From Euleptes europaea (lineage: Eukaryota > Chordata > Lepidosauria > Squamata > Sphaerodactylidae): a DNA stretch of 64,000 bases. Of the stretch, positions 1-10,799 are shown in pieces. The notes below the pieces were generated by a model. That model did no database searches, was not told the origin of the DNA, and saw only the letters and a list, made by a program, of their open reading frames with translations. Made by a program: the position numbers and the translations under genes. The stretch covers positions 3,569,001 through 3,633,000 of the forward strand of contig NC_079323.1 in NCBI RefSeq assembly GCF_029931775.1, read 5' to 3'. Position 1 is the first letter of the stretch, and the number at the start of each line of letters is the position of its first letter.

Positions 1-189
1 TAATTTGGGGGAATCACTCAAGACACCTCAGTGGTGCGACTCTCAAAACATCATGGGTTTTGATAGGGGCGTCTAACTCCCTTGCCTTAGTCTGTTTCTT
101 TGTACCTGCAAGCCTCCTCCTGTCTTGGCTTTCTTTATTTCTTGCCGTCATTTACAAATGGTATTGATTAAAGAAACAAAGAACTGAAA

Positions 190-240
190 GTAGCATCTGC
201 TTGGCATGCAGAACGTAGTAGGATCGGGTAGTAGGTGACG
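190..240 (+). repeat. SINE-A (tRNA-Ala-derived), fragment
   Basis: Contains tagcatctgcttggcatgca, the anticodon-arm region of the SINE-A family described at 28528, followed by a decayed body (gtagtaggtgac). A 5S-SINE begins directly after it. Confidence 0.6.
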
Positions 241-444
241 TGCCCTGGCCTGGAGAGCCCAGTCGAGCCCAATCTTGTTAGATCCCAGAAACTAAGCAGG
301 GTCGACTTTGGTCAGTATTGGATAGGAGACCACCAAGAAACACCAGGGTCGCTACGCAGAGGCAGGCAATGGCAGACCGCCTCTGAACATCTCTTGCCTC
401 GGAAATCCTACAGAACTGCCGTAAGTTGGCTGTGACTTGACAGC
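241..444 (+). repeat. 5S rRNA-derived SINE
   Basis: Matches the internal promoter and 3' half of 5S rRNA (aaactaagcagggtcg..., tattggataggagaccacc), then the shared SINE body (cagaggcaggcaatggcaga) and tail (gtaagttggctgtgacttga). It ends in a short A/G-rich tract. Diverged, so fairly old. Confidence 0.8.
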
Positions 445-548
445 AGAAAAGAAAAGAAAAGAAAAGGCATTTTAATTGCTGGCCAACTGATAGAGTTGGG
501 GGTTGTTGGATTTCGGTGAGAGGTCCATTAGGGATTTTGAAGATAGGT

Positions 549-657
549 CGGGACTTCCTTGGTGGTCTCCTATCCAAGCACTAACCAGGGACCACCCTGC
601 TTAGCTTCCAAGATCTGATGAGATTGGGTTAGCCTAGGCCATCCAGGTCAGGGCAAA
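549..657 (-). repeat. 5S rRNA-derived SINE, fragment
   Basis: Reverse complement of the 5S-like head: ggtggtctcctatccaagca, then ctgcttagcttccaagatct and catccaggtcaggg. The tail is missing. Confidence 0.75.
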
Positions 658-659
658 AG

Positions 660-805
660 ACACGCAGAGGCGGTTTGCCTTTGCCTGCCTCAGCATAGAG
701 ACCCTGGACTTCCTTGGAGGTCTCCCATCCAAGTCCTCACCTTGTTTAACTTCCAAGATCTGCCAAGATTGGGCTAGCCTGGGCCATCCTGATCAAGGTG
801 CTGAG
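660..805 (-). repeat. 5S rRNA-derived SINE, fragment
   Basis: A second reverse-oriented 5S-SINE (cagaggcggtttgcctttgc, then ggaggtctcccatccaagtc, then gggccatcctgatca) directly following the first. Two successive copies suggest insertion of one near the other. Confidence 0.7.
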
Positions 806-825
806 CTGGGTTAGTGATCTCCGAC

Positions 826-1150
826 TGTCAGGGCGTTTGATGTGCTTATTCTGTTTATATGACCTTCTGCAGATCATAAGAGGGAAGGCAGGAAGGTTTG
901 CATCGGTGTTTGACTCCCATGGCCCTTTCTTGCAGGTCCAGGGTAGTGCCGATTGCCACTTTGGGGTCAGGAAGTAATCTTTCCTCCAGGCCAGAGGGGC
1001 CAGGGATCCTGGAGGTTGTTTCCCCCCCCCCCCAATCTTCTGTGGAGTAGGGGTCACTGGGATTGTGGGGGGGAGGTAGTGGTGAATTTCCTGCATTTTG
1101 CAGGGGGTTGGACTAGATGACCCTGTCACTTCCAACTCTATGATTGGAGT
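826..1150 (+). repeat. CR1 LINE, 3' UTR part
   Basis: Carries the CR1 3' region: tttggggtcaggaag, ccagggatcctggagg, ggagtaggggtcactggg, gaatttcctgcatt and the terminal ggttggactagatgaccc with ccaactctatga. A C-homopolymer interrupts it at about 1022. Confidence 0.8.
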
Positions 1151-1645
1151 ATTGTGTGCAGTTCTGGAGGCCTCACTTCAAAAAGTTGTGGCAGAATGGA
1201 GTGGGTGCAGAGGAGAGCGACAAGGATGATTAGGGGCCTGGAGATCAAACCCTATGACGAAAGGCTGAGGGAGTTGGGAATGTTTAGTTTGGAGAAGAGG
1301 AGGTTGAGGGGGGACATGATTGCTCTCTTTAAGTATTTGAAGGGCTGTCACTTAGAGAAGGGCAGGGAGCTGTTCCTGTTGGCAGCAGAGGAAAGGACTC
1401 ACAATAATGGGTTTAAATTACGGGCAGAAAGGTGCCAGCTGGATATTAAGAAAACATTTTTTACTGTAAGAGTTGTTCAACAGTGGAATTGGCTGCCTAG
1501 GGAGGTGGTGAGCTCCCCCTCACTGACAGTCTTTAAGTAGAGGCTGGACAATTACTTGTCAGGGATGCTCCAGGCTGATCCTGCATTGAGCAGGGGGGTT
1601 GGACTAGATGGCCTCTATGGACCCTTCTAATGCTAAGATTCTATT
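1151..1645 (+). repeat. CR1 LINE, ORF2 C-terminal end and 3' tail
   Basis: Translates as the end of CR1 ORF2: [20 protein letters not shown], then [17 protein letters not shown], then [18 protein letters not shown] and SSPSLTVFK. It ends with the CR1 tail (ggttggactagatggcctct). 5'-truncated, one in-frame stop near the end; a relic. Confidence 0.88.
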
Positions 1646-2321
1646 ACTCTATCTGGGTGCATATTAAGTGCTACCAGAGCTAGCCAGGAAGAACAAGAAC
1701 GCTGACGGCAGCTGCCTTACGGAAAGGGGAGGCAAAGGGTCACAACAACAGCTGCCGCACGCACAATGCCGCTGTGAGCTCCCGTCCTCCGTCTCTGGTC
1801 CAGCACAGTCATCTTCCTCCTCCATTCGCAGAGCGGCCGAGCCTGTCTGTCTCACCTTGAACCGCTGACTCTGGATGGAACGGGGTGGGGCTGGGGGGCT
1901 GGGTAAGAACTAGAAAACACCCTCAGATCATGACATGCCGCATCTCGTTTGCATCCGCCATTTTTAATCCATTCTGAAAACCGCACAATAATAATAAAAA
2001 AAACTGCCGTTGCTTTTGAAAGCTAGAGAAGAAGCCGCTCACGCTCAGATTCTAAATAATAAATTGTTCTGAGTCTCAGTCTTTAAATAAACTTATTCCG
2101 GAGACTCAGTGTTCTGTTTATCCGTAGATGACAAAAACACAAAGGAGAAGGTTTATTACCGATTAATAACAGTTCTGTCTGCTTTCGGTTCCGTCCCACT
2201 GTTCTTCCCGTGCAAAAATGAGCAGCGCAGCTTAAACCCCCCATACACATTCATTCATTCACACACACACACAAACCCGTAGATGATCACATTGAGGATA
2301 TGTAGCTGATGGTTCTGTGAA
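1646..2321. other. Repeat-poor intronic stretch
   Basis: No recognised repeat or exon. It holds balanced-composition DNA with small (aataa)n and (CA)n tracts (2262-2275). The open frames here overlap on both strands and do not look coding. Confidence 0.5.
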
Positions 2322-3195
2322 AACGCATTGTTAAATTGTGGAACTCCCTGCCCCAGGATGTGGTGATGGCTGCCAACTTGGAAGGCTTTTTTTTTTTTAA
2401 TTTTTTAATTTTCATAATAAACACAAAAAAAGAAAAAAAAGAAAAAAGAAAAAAAAAGTACAAAATACATATACATAAAAAGAAAAACAAAAATTACATG
2501 TTCAGCGCACTATTTATCCGTTAATACAATATTCAAATCAGTCTATAAGCCATATCGTGCCCTGAATCCAAATCCCATCCCCCCACCGCAGTGCCCTCCA
2601 CCATTAGACTTCCGATGGAGTGTTATGACATATCAGAAAAAAAACTATTATTATATCATATTTAAAATCATATTATACTATAATTCGTTAACTATACTTT
2701 TAAAATCCGTTTTTGCCACTTTATCCCAATATGCGGTGGCCTTTACCCACGTACATTTAAATTCCTCCATATCTTTATCATGTAAAAAAGCTGTAATTTT
2801 GGCCATCCTCATATACATCCATAATTTTTCTCGCCACTCTTTAATTGAAGGTTTATTTGTTTGCTTCCATTTTTTAGCAATTTTAATTCTTGCTGCCGCA
2901 AAACTATATTGACATATGACTCTATCACCTTTAGCAACTTGGAAGCTTTAATAGGGGAGTGGACATGTTCATGGAGGAGAGGGCCATCCATGGCTACTAG
3001 TCAAAATGGCTACTAGTAATGATGCATATCTATTCTCTCCAGGATCAGAGGAGCATGCCCATTATATTAGGTGCTGTGGAACATGGGCAGGACAATGCTG
3101 CTTGCTTGTGGGCTTCCTAGAGGCACCTGGTTGGCCACTGTGTGAACAGACTGCTGGACTTGATGGACCTTGGTCTGATCCAGCAGGGCTTTTCT
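2322..3195 (+). repeat. CR1 LINE 3' end, split by an L1 insertion
   Basis: A CR1 subfamily whose ORF2 ends ...VKLWNSLPQDVVMAANLEGF KRGVDMF-type, continuing through ggctactagtcaaaatgg to the tail ggaccttggtctgatccagc. The copy runs 2322-2386 and 2935-3195. The middle is an L1 insertion. Confidence 0.85.
2387..2934 (-). repeat. L1 LINE, 5'-truncated insertion inside CR1
   Basis: On the minus strand it ends in a long A-rich tail (T-rich at 2383-2395 here). The minus frame reads QYSFAAARIKIAKKWKQTNK then PSIKEWREKLWMYMRMAKIT, the pattern of the end of L1 ORF2. The duplicated target caacttggaagg(c)ttt appears at both edges (about 2371 and 2935), so insertion was by target-primed reverse transcription. 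Confidence 0.82.
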
Positions 3196-3520
3196 CTCTG
3201 CCCCAGGATGTGGTGATGGCTGCCAACTTGGAAGGCTTTAAGAGGGGAGTGGACATGTTCATGGAGGAGAGGGCTATCCATGGCTACTAGTCAAAATGGA
3301 CACTAGTCATGATACATACCTATTCTCTCCAGGATCAGAGGAGCATGTCTATTATATTAGATGCTATGGAACCCAGGCAGGACAATGCTCCTGCACTCGT
3401 CTTGTTTGTGGCTTCCTGGAGGCACCTGGTTGGCCACTGTGTGAACAGACTGCTGGGCTTGATGGACCTTGGTCTGATCCAGCAGGGCCTTTCTTATGTT
3501 CTTCTGTTTTTAACGCCGCA
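3196..3520 (+). repeat. CR1 LINE 3' end, second copy
   Basis: Starts within ctgccccaggatgtggtgat right after the tail of the previous copy and repeats the same sequence to ggtctgatccagcagggcc and ttatgttctt. A head-to-tail pair of the same subfamily. Confidence 0.85.
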
Positions 3521-3639
3521 TCCCCCACTGAAATACATGGAACACACACAACTGCCATTCCTTCCCTAAGAACAGCCACGGTAGAATTTCCGGCTGAAAC
3601 ACGTCTTCTCTTTTATACTATTTGAAGGAGCTTTTTAAG

Positions 3640-4120
3640 TGCCTAGGTAGTAATTCACTCTTCCCGGGTTGTTTACAACTGTATCGGCATATTGACAGAT
3701 TTATATCCTTCAGCAGTCCCATAATCTCGAAAAGGAGAACCGCGTCATAACTTCACACACACAATTATTCCTATGCCTAGAGATGGCCAAGATTGTGGGC
3801 CTCACCTCATCTGCTTGAGAGCAAATGTCAGGGTGAGAAGAATTACTGCTCGCATAATTAGGCAATCTGTAATACAGTTTTCTCTCAGGCAAAAAAAAAG
3901 GGGGGGAAGAGTAACGCTGTGAGGGATAACAGAAAAATTATGGCGACACGCGGGCAAGATCATTTTTGCATAAATCTTCATCGAAGCGCAAATCTCAAGA
4001 CAGCAGAAGTTGTAATGAAACAGACTCCTGCAATTAGGATCTCTCTCTCTGTCAACCAATCTTTTAAGCTTTTGCATTTCCTTTTTGGTGGCCTGCATTC
4101 ACAGTCACGAAGTCCCACCC
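3640..4120. other. Repeat-free stretch, candidate conserved non-coding element
   Basis: No repeat is recognised. The sequence has balanced composition with homeodomain-like cores (gcataattaggcaatctg, caattagga) and a TTGCATAAAT octamer-like site near 3966. Conservation is a guess from appearance only. Confidence 0.3.
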
Positions 4121-4154
4121 ATTCTATTAAATTAGAACCTTGGCTCCATAAGTC

Positions 4155-4362
4155 GGGTTGCCAGGTCCCTCTTCGCCCCCGGCAGGAGGTTTTTGGGGCA
4201 GAGCCCGAGGAGGGGCGTGGTTTGGGGAGGGGAGGGACTTCAATGCCATAGAGTCCAATGGCCAAAGCGGCCATTTTCTCCAGGGGAACTGATCTCGGTC
4301 GGCTGGAGATCAGTTGTGATAGTAGGAGATCTCCAGCTAGTACCTGGAGGTTGGCAACCCTA
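4155..4362. mobile_element. MITE-G (TIR GGGTTGCCA), with 10-bp TSD
   Basis: Starts gggttgccaggtccc and ends gaggttggcaacccta, with internal ggagatctccagctag. Perfect 10-bp direct repeats tccataagtc flank it (4145-4154 and 4363-4372). Short non-autonomous DNA transposon; the TSD length suggests a hAT-like or MULE-like source. Confidence 0.85.
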
Positions 4363-4372
4363 TCCATAAGTC

Positions 4373-4667
4373 AGCTGAATTCTTACAACACATAGGTGAC
4401 CTAGTCCAATTTCCACTCCTGCGTTTAATTAAAGGGAGTCCTAAATTGCATTTTTTCAATTAACATTTTTGTTTTATGTTCTTTTTTAAAATCTTGTATT
4501 TTATTAATGTTGTAAACCACCTTGAGCTCTGTTGGAAGGTGTCTAACAAATATTTTAAAAATGCATAAACAAATAAGCCTATCTCACATGGCTGTCATGA
4601 GGATAAAGGAGGGAAGAACAACGTAGGCCATGACTTGAGAACCCATTAGAGGAAAGGTGGGATAAGA
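4373..4667. other. Old LINE tail and unique sequence
   Basis: 4470-4580 looks like an L2/CR1-type 3' tail (gttgtaaaccaccttgagct). The rest is unassigned. Confidence 0.35.
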
Positions 4668-5184
4668 ACATAAGAAGAGCCCTGCTGGATCAGACCAAGG
4701 CCCATCAAGTACAGCAGTCTGTTCACACAGTGGCCAACCAGGTGCCTCCAGGAAGCCCACAAACAAGACAACCGCAGCAGCATTATCCTGCCTGTGTTCC
4801 TTTACAGCACCTCATATAATAGGCATGCTCCTCTGATCCTGGAGAGAATGCATCATGACTAGTATCCATTTTTTACTAGTAGCCATGGATAGCCATGGCT
4901 TAGTGGTAGAGCATCTGCTTGGTATGAAGAAGGTCCCAGGTTCAATCCCCAGCATCTCCAGTTAAAGGACTAGGCAAGTAGGTGATGTGAAAGACCTCCA
5001 CCTGAGACCCTGGAGAGCCGCTTCTGGTCTGAGTAGACAATACTGACTTTGATGGACCAAGGGTCTGATTCAGTAGAAGGCAGCTTCATGTGTTCATGTG
5101 CTCATAGCCCTCTCCTCCATGAACATGTCCACTCCCCTCTCAAAGCCTTCCAAGTTGGCGGCCATCACCACATCCTGGGGCCTT
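4668..5184 (-). repeat. CR1 LINE 3' end, split by SINE-A
   Basis: Minus-strand CR1: ataagaagagccctgctgga at its 3' tail, through ctagtatccat..tactagtagcc (4668-4889), resuming at 5105 with ccctctcctccatgaacatg and ending ccatcaccacatcctggggc. The gap is a + strand SINE-A. Confidence 0.85.
4890..5104 (+). repeat. SINE-A (tRNA-Ala-derived) inserted in CR1
   Basis: Head gccatggcttagtggtagag and catctgcttggtatgaagaa, body agacctccacctgagaccct, tail aaggcagcttcatgtgttca. It splits the minus-strand CR1, so it is younger than that CR1. Confidence 0.88.
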
Positions 5185-5189
5185 CCCCT

Positions 5190-5390
5190 GATAAGAACCT
5201 CAGAAGAGCCCTGCTGGATCAGTGAGGATCCATCTAGTCCAGCATCCTGTCCAGCATCACAAAGCATCCAGCATCACACAGAGGCCAGCCAGTTCCTCTG
5301 GAGGGCCAGCAACAGGGCATAGAGGCCAAGAACCCACCCCCCGATATTGCCTCCTGACACTGGGATTCACAGGTTGACTGCCTCTGAATG
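5190..5390 (-). repeat. CR1 LINE, other subfamily, 3' end
   Basis: ataagaacctcagaagagcc...ctgctggatcagtgagg, then gtccagcatcctgt and gccagccagttcctctggag, a recognisable CR1 3' region in reverse orientation. Confidence 0.7.
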
Positions 5391-5975
5391 TGGAGGTTCC
5401 CTTTAGCCGCCATTAAGATGGTGCTTCCATTGATGAATGTGCTGCAGAAATTCCTTGCAGAGGTTGAGGGAGTGAATAAATTGAGGGCATCAAAAGCTTC
5501 CCTTAATGAGCTGCAGGGGCTGCCCCATCACCCAGATATACGTTCAGGAGTTTCCTACCCTCCTGCCTTGCCGGCATAGCCAACATTCAATACGCAGTAG
5601 CTTGATTTCATTTTTTCCTCTCCCGCGCCCCTCCAGCCTTTTAAGTTTCTGCCTGCCGCGCTTAATTGCTTTTCTAACCTCTTTGGTATAATCTCTTTCC
5701 CCTGTTGTTGTAAGGATTACGGCCAAATAAAAGGTAAAGCTACATTTTATTAATATGGAAATCAGAAATCAACTCTCACATGAAATTGGGAGGAGGAGGG
5801 GTTGTTCCTACACAGCACACCCGCTCTCCATCTTTGGAAGATTATAAACCTGGGGAGTAATAAAAGGCGGCTTGAAGCTAATAAGCTTTCTAAGCTTTCT
5901 CCGAAATTATGTTGTGAATATAAAGGTGGTACTGAAGAAAGCATCTGACCTGAGCTGCGTGTCTTGGATAAAGAG
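5391..5975. other. Repeat-free intronic stretch
   Basis: No repeat recognised. Contains gcgcttaattgcttttctaa and a T/A-rich part near 5740. Could hold regulatory DNA, but nothing decisive is visible. Confidence 0.3.
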
Positions 5976-5977
5976 GC

Positions 5978-6545
5978 GTGAACACAGGAAGCTGCCTTAT
6001 ACTGGATCAGAACATCAGCCACCAAGGTCAGAATTGTCTACTCTGAGTGTCAGCGGCTCTCCAGAGTCTCAAGTAGAGGCCTGCCATGTCAAAGAGTTCC
6101 TGGCCTTTCCAACTGGAGATGCCAGGGATTGAACCTGGGACCTTCTGCATGCCAAGCAGATTTCTCTACCACTGAGCCACCAGCCCCTCTCTATGGTTCT
6201 CCAGGGTCTCAGGCAGAGGTCTTTCACATCACCTGCTGCCTGGTCCTTTCTGACTGGAGATGGCAGGGACTGAATGTGGAGAGGGGCTGTGGCTCAGTTT
6301 GTAGAGCATCTGCTTGGCATGCAGAAGGTCCCAGGTTCTTTCCCGGGCATCTCCAGTTAAAGGGACTAGGCAAGCAGGTGATGTGAAAGACCTCTCTGCC
6401 TGAGACCTTGGAGAGCGGCTGCCGGTCTGAGTAGACAATACTGACTTTGATGGACCACAAGTCTGATTCAGTATAAGGGTGTGTGTGTGTTCATGTGAAC
6501 TTTGGCACGCCAAGCAGATGCTCTACCAGTGAGCCACTAGCCCAC
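5978..6545. repeat. Cluster of SINE-A copies in both orientations
   Basis: Four pieces: minus 5978-6183 (near full length), minus 6188-6282 (partial), plus 6283-6497 (near full length, with tail gtctgattcagtataagg), and minus 6498-6545 (head only). The plus and minus copies could form a strong hairpin in a transcript. Confidence 0.85.
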
Positions 6546-6855
6546 AGTTTGAAAGCAGCGTTAATGAATGCTGAGTAACATCTTCTGGCCCAAACTGCAA
6601 AAAGAAAAGGAAAAAGGAAAAGAAAAGGAAGGGCCATTAACCTGTTTTATACAAAGAGCCTAATTTATAAATGATGTTGGTGGGGGTATAGATAGGGAAT
6701 AGGACTGCATAGATTTAAAAAATAATAATTTGCAGGCTCTAGGACACTATACAGGGATGCTGAAATCAGCCTTCACTCTCCTTCCTACCTCCTTTGGTTG
6801 TTTATTGCACTGACTTCTTGTTGTCGGGGGGGCCACCTTGCTCAGAATCCAGGTT
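6546..6855. other. Unique intronic sequence with an A/G-rich tract
   Basis: 6600-6640 is (A3-4G)n-rich. The remainder is unassigned. Confidence 0.4.
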
Positions 6856-6857
6856 GC

Positions 6858-7250
6858 TGGAGATCCCCCAGCAGCAGCAGCAGCAGGAAGCTTTGGTCTC
6901 AGCCCGCCTGCTTGTGGGTTTTCCAGGGGGCATCTGATGGCCACCGTGGGGGAAAGGACAGTAGACTAGATGGAAGAAGAAGAAGAGTTGGTTTTAATAT
7001 GCCGACTTTCTCTACCACTTAAGGAAGAATCAAACCAGCTTTCAATCACCCTCCCCACAACAGACACCCTGTGAGGTAGGTGGGGCTGAGAGAGCTCTAA
7101 GAGCTGTGACCAGCCTGAGGTCACCCAGCTGGCTTCGTGTGGAGGAGAGGGGAATCAAACCCAGTTCTCCAGATCAGAGTCCACCGCTCCAAACCACCGC
7201 TCTTAACCACTACACCACTATGGACCCTCACTGGTCCGATCCGCCAGTGA
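6858..7250 (+). repeat. CR1 tail split by SINE-B
   Basis: CR1-like 3' tail (gtgggttttccagggggcat, actagatgg) is broken at about 6972 by a minus-strand SINE-B and resumes near 7222 (ggaccctcactggtccgatc). A small (CAG)n tract lies at 6873-6885. Confidence 0.6.
6972..7222 (-). repeat. SINE-B (tRNA-derived)
   Basis: Starts agaagaagaagagttggttt, runs through accacttaaggaagaatcaa, ctgtgaggtaggtggggctg, gtcacccagctggcttc, and ends at the tRNA-like head ttaaccactacaccac on the minus strand. Confidence 0.87.
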
Positions 7251-7319
7251 TGCTGTGTGTGTGTTCTAGCGTCTGGGCCCTTTGCCTTTCTGTCTATATA
7301 GCAATTCACATCTTTTAGG

Positions 7320-8110
7320 TGATTTTTTTTTTTTTGGTAATTAAAGCTTTCCAGCACAAAGCCAGCAGTCACTTAAGGTGGCCTTTTAATACTGGTTGGG
7401 GCGACATCCGTCGCTCTCATAATGCGACAAGTTGTGTCTCCGGCACGCCACCTGTTGAGGGCCCCAAATGACTTCTATTCTCCCTTTGAACAAGACCTTC
7501 CCGCTTTCCCAGCCCGTGAAATTGGACATTATTTGTGCGCAAGGCTTTCTCAGACGCAGCTGTGCGGCTTCGCCAGTCAAGAGCTGGCGAATTCCCCATT
7601 TCCCCGAAGCATCGTTTTGAATCTGGCCCGGGGACCCGAGAGAGAAACATTAAGCCTTTTTAACACTCTGAAACTGGTTTTTCCTAATATTCTGTGCACG
7701 CTCCATCTGCTTTTGTGTTTGTCGAAACCAAATGGATTTGAGAGCAATTTGCCTCGCTGGTATTAGTCCAGGAACCGTCCAAAATAGCATATGGAGCGAC
7801 TGAAGTTAATTAGGAGGCAGAAAGTAAAGCATCGAAAGGTTAAGGGCGACGCTGGTTCTAAACCTGCCCGCGCCAAGGCTGCTACCATTTTGCCTTCAAC
7901 GCTCAGAGGTGCTGTTTGATAATTGTTGGTTTTGTCTGGGATTTTTTTCTGGCAGGCAAAGAAAATAGCCACGTTTCCCCAGCCAGATTGGCAGTGGCTC
8001 GCCTCTCCAGGGACTGTGTCCTGTCTCCCGCAGTCTGCCCATACGGCACGCTGTAATGCTAAATAGCACTTGCATGACATTTTCAGTAGAACAGTCTGTT
8101 ATATTACAAT
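7320..8110. other. Long repeat-free stretch, candidate conserved non-coding DNA
   Basis: Almost 800 bp without a recognised repeat in a window where most sequence is repetitive. CpG is scattered through it (gcgacatccgtcgctctc, gcgcaaggc). The open frames on both strands lack family resemblance. Confidence 0.35.
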
Positions 8111-8175
8111 TGACCTGTCGACGATGGGGGGGGGGGGGCAGAGAAGAACGGCCCAACTCCTACCGAGCTGTACTG

Positions 8176-8312
8176 CATATGTTAAGCCTGAAGAGGAGAA
8201 GACTGAGAGGTGATATGAGAACCATCTTCAAGTTCGTGAAGGGCTGTCACATAGAGGAGGGTGCCGAGTTGTTTTCTCTTGCCCCAGAAGGTCAGACCAG
8301 AACCAACGGGTT
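8176..8312 (+). repeat. CR1 LINE, ORF2 fragment
   Basis: Encodes LKRRRLRGDMRTIFKFVKGC then HIEEGAELFSLAPEGQTRTN, the CR1 ORF2 C-terminal region; it stops at the junction with a 5S-SINE scrap. Confidence 0.8.
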
Positions 8313-8370
8313 TGCTTCCAGGATCCGACAAGATCAGACTAGCTAGGGTTGTCCAAGTCAGGGCAGTATA
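8313..8370 (-). repeat. 5S-SINE scrap between two CR1 copies
   Basis: cttccaggatccgacaagat and cagactagctagggttg are the reverse 5S-like head. It separates two CR1 fragments. Confidence 0.6.
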
Positions 8371-9023
8371 GGTATCGCTTTACTCTGGTTAGATCTCACC
8401 TAGAGTACTGTATTCAGTTTTGGGCACCGCAATTTAAGAAAGATGTAGACAAGCTGGAACGGGTCCAGAGGAAGGCAACAAAGATGGTGAGGGGTCTGGA
8501 GACCAAGTCCTATGAGGAAAGGTTGAAGGAGCTGGGTATGTTTAGCCTGAAGAGGAGAAGACTGAGGGGGGATATGAGAACCATCTTCAAGTACTTGAAG
8601 GGCTGTTTCATAGAGGAGGGTGCCGAGTTGTTTTCTCTTGCCCCAGAAGGTCAGACCAGAACCAACGGGTTGAAATTAAATCAAAAGAGTTTCTGTCTAG
8701 ACATTAGGAAGAATTTTCTGACAGTTAGAGCGGTTCCTCAATGGAACAGGCTTCCTTGAGAGGTGGTGAGCTCTCCTTCCCTGGAGGTTTTTAAGCAGAG
8801 GCTAGATGGCCATCGCCTGACCTGGATGGCCCAGGCTAGCCTGATCTCGTCAGATCTCAGAAGCTATGCAGGGTCAGCCCTGGTGAGTATTTGGATGGGA
8901 GACCACCAAGGAATACCAGGGTTGCTGTGCAGAGGAAGGCACTGGCAAACCACCTCTGTTAAGTCTCTTGCCCTGAAAACCCCCAAAAGGGGTCGCCATA
9001 AGTCGGCTGCGACTTGACGGCAC

Positions 9024-9064
<41 letters not shown>

Positions 9065-9263
9065 CCATCTGTCAGCAATGCTGATTCTATGACCTTAGGC
9101 AGATCGTGAGAGGGACGGCATCTTGGCCATCTCCTGGGCATGGAGTAGGGGTCACTGGGGGTGTGGAGGGGGGAGGTAGTTGTGAATTTCCTGCATTGTG
9201 CAGAGGGTTGGACTACATGACCCTGGTGGTCCCTTCCAACTCTATGATTCTGTGATTCTAGGT
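8371..9263 (+). repeat. CR1 LINE ORF2 end and 3' UTR, split by 5S-SINE
   Basis: Encodes [55 protein letters not shown] and VPQWNRLP. The copy breaks near 8815 at ctagatggccatc and resumes at 9061 with ggccatctgtcagcaatgct, then the 3' UTR and tail (ctatgattctgtgattcta). The gap is a full 5S-SINE. Confidence 0.9.
8816..9060 (+). repeat. 5S rRNA-derived SINE with (CA)n tail, inserted in CR1
   Basis: Head gcctgatctcgtcagatctc, agaagctatgcagggtcagc and ggatgggagaccaccaagga; body gaggaaggcactggcaaacc; tail gtcgccataagtcggctgcg acttgacggcactt-type ending in (CA)n at 9027-9060. ggccatc is repeated at both edges. Confidence 0.92.
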
Positions 9264-9397
9264 ATCGTTCTGGGCTTTGCATCCTAGCTGCTTCTCTTGC
9301 CTGCCCTTTAGTTCCTTTTCCTGCGCTGGAGGGTTGCCCTGTTTCACTCGGGGCAAAATGCCCATGAAATCAGACATGGAGCACTTATGTTAAGTAG
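9264..9397. other. Short unassigned stretch
   Basis: No repeat or exon recognised. Confidence 0.4.
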
Positions 9398-9487
9398 CTG
9401 CCCTGTTACCCCAGACTGGCCTGATCTTGTCAGGCCTCAGGAGCTAAGCAGGGTCAATACTCGGATGGGAGATCACCGAGGAAGAGT
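9398..9487 (+). repeat. 5S-SINE, head only
   Basis: actggcctgatcttgtcagg, ggagctaagcagggtcaata, ctcggatgggagatcacc. The tail is lost. Confidence 0.7.
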
Positions 9488-9500
9488 GGGACCACTCTGG

Positions 9501-9550
9501 TCCTTAATCTAACCTTCGTTCGGTGGTTGTGAGCCCAAAAAATCCGACGG
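9501..9550 (+). repeat. Short low-copy repeat, copy 1
   Basis: cttaatctaaccttcgttcg gtggttgtgagc-type string that recurs at 13680-13725. Family unknown. Confidence 0.45.
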
Positions 9551-10444
9551 GTGACTGCTGGGATATACCCCAAGGAAGCGAGAGGTCGGTGACAGGCAAC
9601 CTTGTCGATAACTTCAAGGAGCTTCACGTTCCGAACTTCCAGCACAGTTAGCAGAAGACCTGCTTGGAATCCTAAAATCCCCCAGATCATTCTGGAATCA
9701 TGTAGGATCCAGGAGCCTCAGGGAGTGGGGCCATTTCAACTGGGCTCTCTTTCCAGAGGGGTGTCAGGGTCACGTTCGCCCTTGCTTGAGTAGAGAGTGG
9801 TCAGACCCAAGGCTCAGGGCAGAACCTCCAGCCCTGAAAGCAGTCCTTCTCGCAAAGGTGCAGTGCAAAAGATTAAGTCCAAGGCATGACCTCCTTCAAA
9901 CCATGGTTTTAAATGGGGAATCAACCCCGGTTCACCAGATTAAGAGTCCGCTGCTCATGTGGAGGAGTGGGGAATCAAACCCCGTTCGATCCTTACACAA
10001 GGATCTTTTCTAGCTCCTTCATGGCTGCCCTTCCCAGTCTCAATCCGCCCGGTAAGGGATGTGTTTCTTTTGGGGATAGTTGCTAAAGGTTTCTTTGTCC
10101 CCATTTGAGTTTGGAGCGTAGGCTAGTTGCAATGCTTCGGCTTAAACGGACGCTGAGCGATAGCAATGCTAATTGGAGACGGGAGTACCTTCGGTTAAAT
10201 GTATTGCTGATGGGTAGCAATCAGTGTGCGCACCAGTGCTGCCGTTTCCTCAGTTGCCAAGGCTTTCGGAAGGTTCTCTGGCCCAAGTTTCCTTGGAAGT
10301 CTTTTCTCTAGTCATGCTCTGCAAGGACCCCCTCCCCCCAATACACACAAATGATCCCTTCCAAAAGCAGCCCTGCCCCCCCCCCCCAGTTGTTCTGCAG
10401 AGCTTCTCCTCCTGGGAACTGCTTCCCTGTCCCACGCCTCTTCC
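9551..10444. other. Mostly unique, with a SINE-B tandem scrap
   Basis: 9905-10000 contains two B-box-like units of SINE-B (gaatcaaccccggttcacca; ggggaatcaaaccccgttc). The rest is unassigned, including the short frames there. Confidence 0.4.
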
Positions 10445-10582
10445 ACACCTCTGTTATAGTTTCAGAGGGGAGCCGTGTTGGTCTGCAGTAGGACGGTGAG
10501 ATTCGAATCCAGGAGTATCTTGAAATCAAAGCTCCCTTCATCAGATACCAAGCTTTGACTCCCAAAAGCTCACCCCCCCTTC
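10445..10582. mobile_element. MITE-D fold-back element, partial copy
   Basis: Starts agtttcagaggggagccgtg ttggtctgcagtag-type and contains caaagctcccttcatcagat. Member of the family described at 60822. Decayed and incomplete. Confidence 0.65.
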
Positions 10583-10799
10583 AGAAAACTCACAGAGGAA
10601 AACTCCTTCCTTACCCTAGAGTGGCGATGGGCATTACCCTGGTCATGTAAGAAAGGGCCACGAGAGCCAAACACTGACACAACACTTCCTGCCCTCCCTC
10701 TCGTGATCTTCCAGCAAGGTCTGTGGATTGTCTTGTCTGCACATCTGTCTTGTGCCGCTGCTCTAACGCTTCCAGCTCTGTCACTGGGTATGCGAGGGA

